A DNA stretch of 61,485 nt from Oscillospiraceae bacterium (GTDB taxonomy: Bacteria > Bacillota > Clostridia > Oscillospirales > Ruminococcaceae), in the NCBI GenBank assembly GCA_015067185.1, contig SVMZ01000016.1:1-61485 (forward strand), read 5' to 3'. Position 1 is the first letter of the stretch, and the number at the start of each line of letters is the position of its first letter. The notes under the pieces were generated by a model. That model ran no database searches and was not told the DNA's origin. It saw only the letters and a program-made list of their open reading frames with translations. Shown here piece by piece: positions 1 to 9,323 of this stretch. Position numbers and translations under genes: made by a program.

Positions 1-2250
1 GGAAAGGGTCAGCAGTTTATCATGGCCCGTCACATCATCTTCAATGAGAACAAGAGAACGTTTACGGCATTCGGCAATGAATGCTTCCGTCTGCTCATAA
101 TTCCCTTCAACAAACTGATGGTAATTGAACACCGGTCCATCCGATTCTTTGACATTGGCAATAAACATAGCAATAATCTTATAATCACCGTCGCGGTAAA
201 TGCTGTCGAAGGAGATTACCGGATGTTCTCTGTAATAATTGATGTTTTTGTATTCCATCAACTCACCGAACATCTGATTATCATGCATGTTGTGTCCATA
301 GATGATGGTATTGGTGCTTTCTTTTTCCAGATCCACCTCATAATCCACAAAAGGAATTCCGTACTGGCTGTGTTCACCAAGGAAATTTCTGCGGAGATAA
401 TAGTCATTATCGCTGTACTGGACAACAGGATAGGAAAGAATCGTTCCCTCTATCTCGATATATCCCGCAACATCTTTGTTGAGTGCATAGAGTTCTGCAA
501 ATTTATTCTGGTATACTTCCGGATAATCCTTGGGAATCGAAACCTCTCCCATCTCACCTTTGGAGTAAAGATCAGACAGAGAGCTGGTCAGTTCACGGTT
601 TCCTGTCGACTGAAGACGTTCATTGACAAGATATCCCATGGCGCCGATAAATACACAAACCGCAACCAAAAAGATACATTTTCTTGCTATCTCACCTTTG
701 GAATCTCCTTTTTTGGGGAATATCTTTCCAAAAAACTTTTTTAATCCCTTAGGCTCTCCGGAAACATTCACCTTTCCGTTTTCTGCGTTCGGATCATACT
801 TTTTAATTTCATTTAAATTTGCCGCTTTTTTGGCGGTAACAATCTCTTTTGCCGCGCCGGCTTTTTTACCGGATTCCGCTGCATCGGTCTGCATGGTAGC
901 ATCTTTGTTTGCGGCCGCAACTGTATTACCGGCTACCATTGCTCCTCCGGCTGTTCCTGCCACAACGGCCGATACATCAGCTGCACCTGCCATTTTCTCA
1001 GGATATGCCATAACGGCCCGTCTGAGCATATCGATCGTATGCTGTGCCAAGAGCAGACGCACTTCATCCACCATCATATTGGTGACATCCGTATCGATCA
1101 GACGTGTCCACACGTTTGCACCGTCGCAAACGGAACAATATGCCCGCATATTTCCTGACATCGCTGCATCTCCCGCAACCGTCTCACAGACAACGGCTGC
1201 ACCGAAAGAAGCCCCGCCGACTTTCTGAGCAGCCTGCGCCATGGCCGCAGACATTTTTTCACTGACCGGCTCACATTTTCTCAAAAACTTTTCAGATAAA
1301 TTCAGCCGATCTTCTTTTGCTCTTGTTGACGTGGAGGAAAAATTAAAGGCAATATGTTCCCATGCATCCTGTTCATTGGAAAGCAACGCCATAACCGCAC
1401 CGCGGGTTCCCGCTTCGGCCAGTGCCACTGTCAGCCTCTTGGCGCGCAGCTGTTCCGCCAGTACCTGCTGGATACTGTCCGCATCTGCTGTATATATGTA
1501 GCTTCCCACCCGGTCAATGATGGTTTTGATCATGGATGTACAGCTAAGCACAGCATTTTGCCTTGTATCCGATGTTGCTGTGATTTTAATGCGAAGATCG
1601 TAACCTTTTCCCTCGATAATGACACTCGGCATATGCTGCATCAAAATATCGGGAATGGTGTCTGCAAGCTGCTCCGGTGTTAGCCCAAAGCACCGCAATG
1701 TCCTGGAGATGGAAATTCCTCCGCAAAATTCTCTGAGCAAAGGCAGCGCCGATTCCATGAACATCTCTTTGAACTCTATGTGGCGGGAGGGCATGATAAA
1801 AATACACTGTTTTCCCGCAGACATATAGCATCCGGGAGCAATTCCTGCATCGTTTTCCAATACGGTACATTCTTTGGGAAGATGAACGACATGTTCAAAT
1901 TCGGAACGATATTCCACTTCCCTTTCTTTCAGCTGCGCTTTGATCTTCTCAAGTATTTTCTCATTCTTCTCAGTCTTAAAGCCAAGAAGTCTGCTCACAT
2001 ATGCTATCGTATCATCGCTCTCCATCATACCGACCCCGCCGGTAATGAAGATGATGTCGCTTCTGTCAAGCGCTCTCACCAGTGCCGCCTTCAAAGCTGC
2101 TTTTCCTTCTCCTGCCGGAGTTTTATATTCAAGTTGTGCTCCAATAAATTTCAGTTCCTGTTCCAGTGTCGGTATATTCTGCTCCAACGTTGCAAGCTGA
2201 TGTTCCGCTCTGCCGCCTGCAGCAATTATTTCCGCCACAAATGGTGTCAC
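1..2250 (-). CDS. CinA-like protein fused to a membrane-anchored class B sortase (C-terminus cut by window edge)
   Basis: I translated this frame from the minus strand; it stays open for 750 codons and runs off the left edge. Residues 1-170 resemble the CinA/MoaB-type domain (TGGVGMMESDD near 70, then an NDAGIAPG loop). Residues 255-415 resemble the CinA C-terminal (PncC-type, NMN deamidase) domain, but the usual AESCTGG is AEAGTRG (278-284), so the Ser is lost. An Ala-rich linker, a membrane segment (525-542) and a class B sortase domain follow, with the catalytic-type His in YGHNM (653). The last visible residues are TLS, exactly where the sortase TLxTC cysteine motif begins. The GTG start has an AGGAGG site 8 bases upstream and overlaps the thiI stop as GTGA, so translation is probably coupled. 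Sortases normally cleave sorting signals outside the membrane; the CinA part would then be cytoplasmic. The domain reading is solid; the joint function is unknown. Confidence 0.85.
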   Translation of the reverse strand, partial: MTPFVAEIIAAGGRAEHQLATLEQNIPTLEQELKFIGAQLEYKTPAGEGKAALKAALVRALDRSDIIFITGGVGMMESDDTIAYVSRLLGFKTEKNEKILEKIKAQLKEREVEYRSEFEHVVHLPKECTVLENDAGIAPGCYMSAGKQCIFIMPSRHIEFKEMFMESALPLLREFCGGISISRTLRCFGLTPEQLADTIPDILMQHMPSVIIEGKGYDLRIKITATSDTRQNAVLSCTSMIKTIIDRVGSYIYTADADSIQQVLAEQLRAKRLTVALAEAGTRGAVMALLSNEQDAWEHIAFNFSSTSTRAKEDRLNLSEKFLRKCEPVSEKMSAAMAQAAQKVGGASFGAAVVCETVAGDAAMSGNMRAYCSVCDGANVWTRLIDTDVTNMMVDEVRLLLAQHTIDMLRRAVMAYPEKMAGAADVSAVVAGTAGGAMVAGNTVAAANKDATMQTDAAESGKKAGAAKEIVTAKKAANLNEIKKYDPNAENGKVNVSGEPKGLKKFFGKIFPKKGDSKGEIARKCIFLVAVCVFIGAMGYLVNERLQSTGNRELTSSLSDLYSKGEMGEVSIPKDYPEVYQNKFAELYALNKDVAGYIEIEGTILSYPVVQYSDNDYYLRRNFLGEHSQYGIPFVDYEVDLEKESTNTIIYGHNMHDNQMFGELMEYKNINYYREHPVISFDSIYRDGDYKIIAMFIANVKESDGPVFNYHQFVEGNYEQTEAFIAECRKRSLVLIEDDVTGHDKLLTLS

Positions 2251-3446
2251 CTGTTATTCCTCCTTCCCGGTGCTCCTAAAATCATAAGCTCCGCATTTTC
2301 AACACATTCGTTGATTAATGCTTCCGCATCTTCAAGATAGCTCTCTGCCCCTTCAATTACAGGAAGCGTCGGCCTTGTACGGGGATGCTTCGGTGTAAAC
2401 ACGGTGCAGCAATCCTCATAAGGCAGAATGGATGTCTCAAAGGTATCTATCTTCTGTGCGATGGCAATAATTTCTTTTTTATCCATACCGATCAGCGGCC
2501 GAAGAATAGGAAGATCGCTGACAATATCGGTGCATTTAATAGCCTGCAGTGTCTGGCTTGCAACCTGTCCCAGACTCTCTCCCGTGATCAATGCGCCACA
2601 TTCCTGTCTCTCTGCCAACTTAGTTGCCACTCTCATCATATACCTTCTCATAATGACAGTAAACAGTTCTTCCGGGCAACTCTCCTTGATCCTCTCCTGC
2701 ATCCTGGTGAATGGCACCACAAACAAAGCCACATTAATGGAATAATCGCACAGTTTTTCTGCCAGTTTGATCACCTTGAGCTTTGCACGTTCACTGGTAT
2801 ACGGTGGACTTTCAAAATGGACTCCCACCAGTTCCACACCGCGTTTGGCCATCATATATCCTGCAACCGGACTGTCAATACCTCCGGAAAGCAGCAGTGC
2901 TGCTCTTCCGCCGGTTCCCACTGGAATACCGCCTGCTCCCGGTGTTGCATCGGTGTGTATATAGGCGCTTTCATCCCGTATCTCAACGGTAACGGTGACC
3001 TGCGGATTATTGACATCTACGGTCAGGTGAGGAAACTCATCCAGCAGGATTCCTCCCAATTCCGCGCATATTTCCGGAGATTTCATGGGGAATTTTTTAT
3101 CGGAACGCTTGGCATTCACTTTAAATGTATCATATTCCGGCAGAACATCTTTCAGATATTCTTTTGTATATGCTGCAATTTCATCAAAATCCTTAGGTGC
3201 CACACAGGCACGGGTCAGGCTGATAACACCGAACAGCTTCTTAAGTCTTTCAAACGCCTCATCCACATCAGACCCTTCGAAAGGCTTTACTACAATTGTA
3301 GACTGGGATTTGACAAACTTGAAACCGCCAAGGCCATTCAGCACCTGCTTTGCATTTCTTATCAATCTATCCTCAAACGAGGATCTGTTCAGCCCTTTGA
3401 GTACAATCTCTCCGTCTTTAAGCAATATAATTTCTTTCAGTTCCAT
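2247..3446 (-). CDS. thiI: tRNA 4-thiouridine synthase ThiI
   Basis: 399 aa. ThiI adenylates U8 of tRNA and inserts sulfur to give 4-thiouridine; in some bacteria it also supplies sulfur for thiamin thiazole. The N-terminal ferredoxin-like and THUMP region covers roughly residues 1-165, and the PP-loop ATP site SGGIDS lies at 187-192. There is no C-terminal rhodanese domain, the short form typical of Firmicutes, which takes persulfide from a dedicated desulfurase; one lies directly upstream. I chose ATG at 3446 over an earlier in-frame ATG at 3476 because TTAGGAG precedes it at good spacing and the protein then begins MELKEIILLKDGE, as expected for the family. The stop overlaps the GTG start of the CinA-sortase gene by four bases. 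Confidence 0.95.
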   Translation of the reverse strand: MELKEIILLKDGEIVLKGLNRSSFEDRLIRNAKQVLNGLGGFKFVKSQSTIVVKPFEGSDVDEAFERLKKLFGVISLTRACVAPKDFDEIAAYTKEYLKDVLPEYDTFKVNAKRSDKKFPMKSPEICAELGGILLDEFPHLTVDVNNPQVTVTVEIRDESAYIHTDATPGAGGIPVGTGGRAALLLSGGIDSPVAGYMMAKRGVELVGVHFESPPYTSERAKLKVIKLAEKLCDYSINVALFVVPFTRMQERIKESCPEELFTVIMRRYMMRVATKLAERQECGALITGESLGQVASQTLQAIKCTDIVSDLPILRPLIGMDKKEIIAIAQKIDTFETSILPYEDCCTVFTPKHPRTRPTLPVIEGAESYLEDAEALINECVENAELMILGAPGRRNNR

Positions 3447-3475
3447 ATTTATTCTCCTAACCGAAAAGCTCGGCA

Positions 3476-4606
3476 TTATCTCATCAAAATTTTACGTCCT
3501 TCTTTGATTCCCTCAACCAGAAGATCCACATCTTCCGGTGTATTAAGCGGTGAAAAGCTCACTCTGATTGCCGAATCGATCCTTTGCTGTGAAAATCCCA
3601 TGGCGGCAAGCACGTGACTTTTTGCCCCTTTTGAGCAGGCAGAACCGCTGGAAACATACACACCTCTGCTCTCCAGATGGTGCAGCATGATTTCGGAACG
3701 AATTCCTGTCACAGATATATTAACCACATATTCCAGTGCTTCATCCGGCGAATTCACAGTCACCTCCGGCTCATCTTTCAGCATATCAAGCAGCCGGTTT
3801 CTGAGTTCCGCCACCTTTGCCCGATTCTCACTCAGCTTTCCGTAAGCAATTTCTGCTGCCCTGGCAAGTCCTTTAGCCATAGCTACCGGTTCGGTACCAC
3901 CGCGCTGCCCCGTCTGCTGTCCTCCTCCTACCACAAAGGGGGGAAGTCTGAAATTCTTTTCAATATACATGGCGCCAATACCTTTTGGGGCATGGATCTT
4001 ATGTCCGCTGACCGTTATAACCTGAGCGCCAAGTTTACTGCAGTTCAGCTTCAGCTTTCCAAAAGCCTGCACTGCATCTGTATGGAGCGGTACATCCGGA
4101 TTTTTCCGTTTTATCACCCTTGCAATGGCGGCAATATCATTGATGGTTCCAAGCTCATTATTAACCATCATAATACTGACAAAAGCAGTTTCTCTATCGA
4201 CTGCCCTTCCAACCTCTGTGGGAGATATTCTGCCGTCTGCACCCGGAGCAATCTCCATAATTTCAAAGCCCTGTTTTTCCAACCTCTTCAATGCCTGCAT
4301 GACCGAAGGATGTTCATATGCAGAGGTAATTATCTTTTTAAACCTTCTTCTTTTCTCTGCAAGACCGTATATGGCAGCATTATTACCCTCACTGCCCCCA
4401 CTGGAGAAATACACACACTCTTCCGGAGCATCCATGCATACCGCAAGTTTTTTTCTTGCCTCACTCAACTCCAGTTCTGCCTCCAGACCTTTTTTATGCA
4501 GGGATGAAGGGTTGCCGTAAACCGTTATCATGCTATCATATATTTCCTTTGCAACTTCAGGCAGAACTGCTGTTGTTGCACTGTTATCGAGATATGCTTC
4601 CCGCAT
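3476..4606 (-). CDS. Cysteine desulfurase, NifS/IscS family
   Basis: 376 aa PLP enzyme converting cysteine to alanine plus an enzyme-bound persulfide. Visible signatures are the N-terminal LDNSATT, the PLP lysine in SGHKIHAPKG (K203), RGGTEP near 236-240 and the catalytic cysteine in SSGSACS (C324). The length is normal. The gene lies directly upstream of thiI, with its TAA stop about 30 bases before the thiI start, matching the Bacillus arrangement in which a dedicated desulfurase (NifZ) feeds ThiI for 4-thiouridine. I therefore infer a role in tRNA thiolation rather than general Fe-S assembly; no IscU or SufU is nearby. The promoter at 4711-4739 should drive this gene, thiI and the fusion gene. 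Confidence 0.93.
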   Translation of the reverse strand: MREAYLDNSATTAVLPEVAKEIYDSMITVYGNPSSLHKKGLEAELELSEARKKLAVCMDAPEECVYFSSGGSEGNNAAIYGLAEKRRRFKKIITSAYEHPSVMQALKRLEKQGFEIMEIAPGADGRISPTEVGRAVDRETAFVSIMMVNNELGTINDIAAIARVIKRKNPDVPLHTDAVQAFGKLKLNCSKLGAQVITVSGHKIHAPKGIGAMYIEKNFRLPPFVVGGGQQTGQRGGTEPVAMAKGLARAAEIAYGKLSENRAKVAELRNRLLDMLKDEPEVTVNSPDEALEYVVNISVTGIRSEIMLHHLESRGVYVSSGSACSKGAKSHVLAAMGFSQQRIDSAIRVSFSPLNTPEDVDLLVEGIKEGRKILMR

Positions 4607-4710
4607 TTAAAGAATTCCCTTTCTCTGTTGTATCTCAGCAGTATTTTTCCTTTTTTTCGCTGTCTTTACCGCTTGTCCGCAAATAAACATACTATTCCAT
4701 AATAATATTT

Positions 4711-4739
4711 ATTATAACAAATTACGCAAAAAAAGTAAA
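4711..4739 (-). promoter_or_regulatory. Sigma-A promoter of the desulfurase-thiI operon
   Basis: On the minus strand TTTACT and a perfect TATAAT are separated by 17 bases, about 105 bases before the desulfurase ATG. The -35 box abuts the terminator hairpin of the upstream operon. Inferred from consensus match only. Confidence 0.6.
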
Positions 4740-4770
4740 GCGTTCTTCGGCTTTTGAAGCCGAAGAACGC
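4740..4770 (-). terminator. Rho-independent terminator of the DMT-PP2C operon
   Basis: A perfect 14-bp stem with a 3-base loop. Read on the minus strand it is followed by a T-rich tract (TTTACTTTTTTT). It lies about 70 bases after the stop of the degenerate PP2C gene. The stem is symmetric enough to work on either strand, but both flanking operons run on the minus strand. Confidence 0.88.
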
Positions 4771-4840
4771 TTCTTTTAAACAACTCTTAACAAAAAATCC
4801 ATTTTACCGAACCGCTAAAAGTCAACTTCCCTTCTTCTTC

Positions 4841-5416
4841 TCATTTTTCCTTTACTGTGCAGCACAGCACCGACATACTCTCACCCGACAGTCCCGAAGA
4901 ATTAAGGTATCTTATCAACAGATTATCCAGCCATTCCCCGGCATCTGCCGAGCGGCAAAGATCGATTTCCATCTCCATGGAAGAAACATGATTGTAAAAA
5001 CCCTGCGAACAGACGATAACCGCATCGCCCGGTTTTAATTCTGTCTTTTCTTCGCACGGACTACCTTCTGTACTATACTCCATCTGCTCTCCATCGGAAA
5101 ACAGATATACTCTCGCTGCACCCTCACAGTACCATGCGGCTTTTTTGCCTCGGATCATCAGCAATGCAGCTCCCTGCACCGCCTCGTTGCCGGACGCCTG
5201 CCACACATCACCGAGCATCTCGGTATTCTCCAAAAGACACAGCTGTTCCATCGCATCCAGAGAGCATTGCTTTATTTTTTTAATTGCCTCTTCCGCGTCT
5301 CCCGCGGCAGTACACAATACTGCAGACACTTTATCCGCTTTTTCCATGCACACCATTCTGTCACAGTTGACATTTCTGCCCGCTTTATTGCTGTAAGATA
5401 TCACTTCAAATCTCAT
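4841..5416 (-). CDS. Degenerate PP2C-like protein (probable pseudophosphatase)
   Basis: 191 aa. It aligns by eye with the PP2C encoded just upstream but lacks the metal-binding residues. The N-terminal NxD position is kept (NVNCD), but the DGMGG motif is replaced by TAAGD, the GDS turn by GAAR, SDGV by SQGF, and the final DN by ES. A catalytic PP2C needs these aspartates for its two metals, so activity is unlikely. The gene starts 24 bases after the active paralogue and probably arose by tandem duplication. A regulatory or partner-binding role is inference. It could instead be a decaying duplicate, although the frame is intact and ends at a proper terminator. Confidence 0.65.
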   Translation of the reverse strand: MRFEVISYSNKAGRNVNCDRMVCMEKADKVSAVLCTAAGDAEEAIKKIKQCSLDAMEQLCLLENTEMLGDVWQASGNEAVQGAALLMIRGKKAAWYCEGAARVYLFSDGEQMEYSTEGSPCEEKTELKPGDAVIVCSQGFYNHVSSMEMEIDLCRSADAGEWLDNLLIRYLNSSGLSGESMSVLCCTVKEK

Positions 5417-5440
5417 AAAACCGCACCTGCATCTTTCGCC

Positions 5441-6202
5441 TCAGCACTCTTCTCTCCCATCATACCGGATCACGACAGCGCTGTAATTATCCTGATCCGG
5501 GCGTCTTGCAGAAAGTATTTCGTACTCCAGTTCTTTGCAGCACTCATGAGGGCTTTTTGCTGCTGCCCGAGCGATTCCGTAGGCGGTTAAAGTACCGCTT
5601 ACCCCGTCCGAACTCAACAAAATTACATCTCCTCTTTTTATTCTGAAATCTCTCTTTATCTTATCCGGACGGATACTTCGGTCTCCGATATACTGAGTTA
5701 CGGCATTTTTATTTGCCGTTTTCACAGCATCCTGATAGGTTATTCTGCCATTCAATACCAACTTGCAGAATTCATTGAGACAGTTGTGATGCCTGTTCAT
5801 CAACCAGGCCCGCCCTTCTCTGACAAGCCAGATATCACTGTCACCTATGCTCCAGAATTTCATCCGGTCACCCTCGATTCTGACGACAACCAGCGTGGTT
5901 CCTCCCGTTCCATCATATTGGGCATATACATCTGCATTGATTTCTTCGATTCCGGATTGGATATCCTCCGCAAAACCGCTTTTCTCACAGAGTTCTATTG
6001 TTCTCCGCACCACTTCTTCGGCAATTTTCCCGCCGCTGAGCATACCACCCATTCCGTCACAAAGCACAGCAGCAAAACCTCCCCATTTCTCATCCGAAAA
6101 ACCAAAGGCATCCTGCTGCGTTTCTCTGTCACCAATCCCGCTGAATGCGGCAATACTGAGACCGTTTTTATCCTTCTTGCTCCAAATACACTCTGTCGGC
6201 AT
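5441..6202 (-). CDS. PP2C-family protein phosphatase
   Basis: 253 aa cytoplasmic serine/threonine phosphatase of the metal-dependent PP2C class. All core motifs are present: RETQQD with D31, LCDGMGG (D49), GGTT (100-103), GDSD (120-123), SDGVSG (D199) and QDNY (D238). PP2C enzymes reverse Hanks-type kinase phosphorylation, but no such kinase is in the window, so the substrate is unknown. The ATG follows the DMT transporter stop by two bases with a GAGGGGG ribosome site inside the end of that gene, so the two are translationally coupled. A catalytically dead relative follows. Confidence 0.9.
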   Translation of the reverse strand: MPTECIWSKKDKNGLSIAAFSGIGDRETQQDAFGFSDEKWGGFAAVLCDGMGGMLSGGKIAEEVVRRTIELCEKSGFAEDIQSGIEEINADVYAQYDGTGGTTLVVVRIEGDRMKFWSIGDSDIWLVREGRAWLMNRHHNCLNEFCKLVLNGRITYQDAVKTANKNAVTQYIGDRSIRPDKIKRDFRIKRGDVILLSSDGVSGTLTAYGIARAAAKSPHECCKELEYEILSARRPDQDNYSAVVIRYDGREEC

Positions 6203-6204
6203 AG

Positions 6205-7146
6205 TTACCCCCTCTTATCCGTCTGAAACGGGTTCTTTCTCAAAAGAAAACTCAGTTTTGTTTCGGAAACAATAACAGCAATGAAAATCAAAGCAAAACC
6301 GACGACCAGCTTCACTGTCAACTGTTCATTATAGAACATGACGGAAAATGCCACACCAAATACCGATTCCAAGCTGAGAATAATGGACGCGGAGGAAGGA
6401 TCGGTATATTTCTGACCGATATTCTGGAGCAGCAGTGCTGTGGCAGTGGCACAGACCACAAGGTACACCAGATTAAAAATGATATCACCAGATGCGAGCA
6501 CAGAAAAATCCGTTTCCTTATACTCAAAACAGAGCCACACCAGCCACGACATAACCGCAGCGGCAGCAAACTGCAGAATAGTATAAACAATAGGATCTTT
6601 TCCTTTACTGAACCTGGCAACGGCAATGATATGTGCTGCGTAGAAAAAGCCCCCCAGCAGTGTCAGCAGATCTCCTGTTCCAATTACAAAACCCTTTTCC
6701 AGCGAGACAAAACCAATTCCCACAATACATATCACTGCAGCAACAACATTGTAGATATCCGGTCTTTTCCTGTTTACCACCCAGAACATAAACGGAACGA
6801 TAATACAATACACCGACGTAAGAAATGCATTTTTTCCTGGTGTCGTGGTAGTAAGTCCCAATGTTTGGGCACAATAGGCACAGAACAGCAGTATTCCTGT
6901 GAACGCACCTTCCAGTATGTATTTCAGGTTAATCCCCTTAAACTTTTTGATAAAAATCAATGTCAGCAGCAATGCACCCAATGTAAACCTGATCCCCAGC
7001 AACATATGGGGCGGCAGCGAACCGACTGTATCCTTCATTACCATGAAGGAACAACCCCAAATCAGAGTGGATGCCAGTAAAGCAAATTTTGCTGCAAGAC
7101 TTATCTTTTTATTTCTTTCCAATTCAATCGTCACCTCTTGCAACAT
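6205..7146 (-). CDS. DMT-superfamily (EamA) transporter
   Basis: 313 aa, about ten hydrophobic segments in two EamA repeats (for example STLIWGCSFMVMKD in the first and a second half with LSLESVFGVAFSV). Family members export amino acids, nucleobases or other metabolites; the substrate cannot be read from the sequence. The start is uncertain: ATG at 7146 is used here, a TTG at 7167 extends it by seven codons, and a GTG at 7134 shortens it by four. It is the first gene of a coupled operon with two PP2C-type proteins, an unusual pairing that hints at phosphorylation-dependent control. Confidence 0.88.
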   Translation of the reverse strand: MLQEVTIELERNKKISLAAKFALLASTLIWGCSFMVMKDTVGSLPPHMLLGIRFTLGALLLTLIFIKKFKGINLKYILEGAFTGILLFCAYCAQTLGLTTTTPGKNAFLTSVYCIIVPFMFWVVNRKRPDIYNVVAAVICIVGIGFVSLEKGFVIGTGDLLTLLGGFFYAAHIIAVARFSKGKDPIVYTILQFAAAAVMSWLVWLCFEYKETDFSVLASGDIIFNLVYLVVCATATALLLQNIGQKYTDPSSASIILSLESVFGVAFSVMFYNEQLTVKLVVGFALIFIAVIVSETKLSFLLRKNPFQTDKRG

Positions 7147-7357
7147 TATATCACACTTTCTTTTCAAGGTAAATATCTAAAAAAATAACGGAAAAACACC
7201 ACTTTTGCGTTTAGGTTAAAAAATATTCACACTTACGTAATAAATTCAGAACACTCCCAACACATCAATTTGCTAATATTATGATGAATTCGTATGCGGC
7301 TTGTTTTTTTACTGCCGTTTTGGATTCTCACATCTTACTTCCGGCGGAGGTGACCGT

Positions 7358-8317
7358 TTGAAACACGACTTTTTATGTGTCGGTTTTGCTAAATGCGGCA
7401 CAACCACATTGTATCACATCCTCTCTCAGCATAAGGATATCTATCTGCCTGCGATAAAAGAACCTTACTTTTATTATTCCAAAGGCTACAACTGGTATAT
7501 CAACCGATATTACGACAAAACTACCGATAAAAAGCTGGTAGGTGAAATTAATCCAGCCATTGCCATGGCTGTCAGCAGTAAGACACCTTCGCAAATTGCC
7601 AAGCGTCTCTACGATGATTTTGGTAAAGACATCAAGCTGATTTTCATCATGCGCAACCCGGTAGACAAGCTTTTTTCCTGGTACGCCTGTGCGCTGGAAT
7701 ACGGCTGGATTTATGAAAAACCATCTGACAACGCGCTCAAAGGCAAAACATTCTCTCAGGGCTTTGCCGAATATATCGATGGCCGTTTCACCCATGACGG
7801 CAATCTGGAAAATGTAAAGCTGAATCTCGGCGACAATCCCCGTGTCTATTATGAACTGGAAGGCAACTACCATGCGTTTATCACCGGTATGCTGGAATAC
7901 TTCCCCATGGAACAGATGAAGTTTGTTGTTCTGGAAGAACTCATCCGTGATCCGGACAGCATTTTCAAAGATATTCTTGCTTTCCTCGGTATTGAGGAGG
8001 ATCCTGCTCTTGACTATAAGCAGCGTGCCAATGAGGGAGACCGCTGTGCCGGTTCCGGACTTTCTGTTATCCTTACCAAAGCCTGGAAACGCATCATGCT
8101 GCTCTACCATAAGCACGGAAAATTCCACAGCTATGAACGCTGCCGCCGTATGATGGAGTTTGATCTCAAAATGGAAAAACTCCTCTCCGTTCCAAGAAGC
8201 GACTTCACCAAAATGACTCAGGAAACCCGAACTCTTCTGCAAAACTACTACCGCGAAGACAAAAACAAACTGGCAGAGCTGCTTGGCAAAGATCTCAACA
8301 AGCTCTGGTATGAATAA
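7358..8317 (+). CDS. PAPS-dependent sulfotransferase, carbohydrate-type
   Basis: 319 aa, no signal peptide. It transfers a sulfuryl group from PAPS to an acceptor. The 5'-phosphosulfate loop is GFAKCGTTT (9-17) and the 3'-phosphate motif runs from R99 to S107 in IMRNPVDKLFSWYA. A glutamate in IKEPYF (E35) sits where glycan sulfotransferases carry the catalytic base, so I favour a polysaccharide, capsule or glycolipid acceptor over a small phenol or sterol; this is inference. The start is TTG at 7358, seven bases after GGAGG, rather than an upstream frame extension without a ribosome site. The PAPS-making genes cysD and cysNC follow after 63 bases and presumably share the transcript. Confidence 0.88.
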   Translation: MKHDFLCVGFAKCGTTTLYHILSQHKDIYLPAIKEPYFYYSKGYNWYINRYYDKTTDKKLVGEINPAIAMAVSSKTPSQIAKRLYDDFGKDIKLIFIMRNPVDKLFSWYACALEYGWIYEKPSDNALKGKTFSQGFAEYIDGRFTHDGNLENVKLNLGDNPRVYYELEGNYHAFITGMLEYFPMEQMKFVVLEELIRDPDSIFKDILAFLGIEEDPALDYKQRANEGDRCAGSGLSVILTKAWKRIMLLYHKHGKFHSYERCRRMMEFDLKMEKLLSVPRSDFTKMTQETRTLLQNYYREDKNKLAELLGKDLNKLWYE

Positions 8318-8380
8318 TTTTTCGAAAACCAAATAAACAATTCTTTTTACTATATCCTTTGAAAGGAATGTTAATCAACT

Positions 8381-9262
8381 ATGGATCATCTTGACGTTCT
8401 GGAACAAAAAAGCGTACACATCCTGCGCGAAGCGTATGCATCGTTCGGAAATCTCTGCATGCTGTGGTCGATCGGTAAGGACTCCACCGTTTTGCTGTGG
8501 CTCGCCCGCAAAGCTTTCTTTGGTCATGTTCCCTTCCCTCTCGTTCACATCGATACTCATTATAAGATTCCCGAAATGATTGAATACCGCGACCGTCTTG
8601 CCATGGAGTATAAACTCTATATGGTATACGGTGAAAATGCAGATGCCATCCGCGAGAAGCGCACCTTCCCCGACGGCAATGTAAGCCGTGTTGATTGCTG
8701 CAGACTTCTCAAAACCGAGGCTCTTAAAAACACCCTGAGTGGTGAATGGCCCCGTTACCGTCTCAACCTCGACACCGGAAAATACGAACTGGATACCAAC
8801 ACCGCAGCCTACACCGGCGTTATCGTTGGTGCCCGCTCGGATGAAGAAGGTTCCCGTTCCAAGGAGCGCTACTTCTCTCCACGTGACAAAAACAATGACT
8901 GGAACGTTGATGACCAGCCCCCCGAGTTCTGGAATCAGTTCAAAACAGACTTTGCTCCCAACACCCATATCCGTATCCACCCGCTGCTTGACTGGACAGA
9001 ACTGAACATCTGGGAATATATTCAGCGCGAGAATATTCCCACCGTATCACTCTATTATAATCACGGTGACGGAAAACGTTACCGCTCTCTCGGCTGCGCC
9101 CCCTGTACAGCTCCCATCTGCTCCGAATCCAAAAACGTTCAGGATATTATTGAAGAGCTCCGTTCCGGTGCCCTCGCCGGTATTGCTGAGCGTTCCGGAC
9201 GTGAACAGGATAAAGAGGACGGCGGTGGACTTGAGACCCTGCGCAGAGACGGTTATATGTAA
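8381..9262 (+). CDS. cysD: Sulfate adenylyltransferase small subunit CysD
   Basis: 293 aa. It forms APS from sulfate and ATP together with the GTPase CysN. The PP-loop SIGKDST is at 30-36, with conserved [11 protein letters not shown] and a C-terminal GCAPCTAPI region. The length is normal. It sits between the sulfotransferase and cysNC on the same strand, and no cysH, cysIJ or other sulfite-forming gene follows, so APS is probably made for PAPS and sulfation rather than cysteine synthesis. Confidence 0.95.
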   Translation: MDHLDVLEQKSVHILREAYASFGNLCMLWSIGKDSTVLLWLARKAFFGHVPFPLVHIDTHYKIPEMIEYRDRLAMEYKLYMVYGENADAIREKRTFPDGNVSRVDCCRLLKTEALKNTLSGEWPRYRLNLDTGKYELDTNTAAYTGVIVGARSDEEGSRSKERYFSPRDKNNDWNVDDQPPEFWNQFKTDFAPNTHIRIHPLLDWTELNIWEYIQRENIPTVSLYYNHGDGKRYRSLGCAPCTAPICSESKNVQDIIEELRSGALAGIAERSGREQDKEDGGGLETLRRDGYM

Positions 9263-9323
9263 TAGCCGCAGCACAGTTGCCTGAAAAACACATTATAAAA
9301 TAACGTATTATCGAGGTATATAT

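Noticed and set aside
22-744. A 240-codon plus-strand frame at the left edge
   Set aside because: The minus strand here encodes the sortase domain with recognisable motifs; the plus frame has none.
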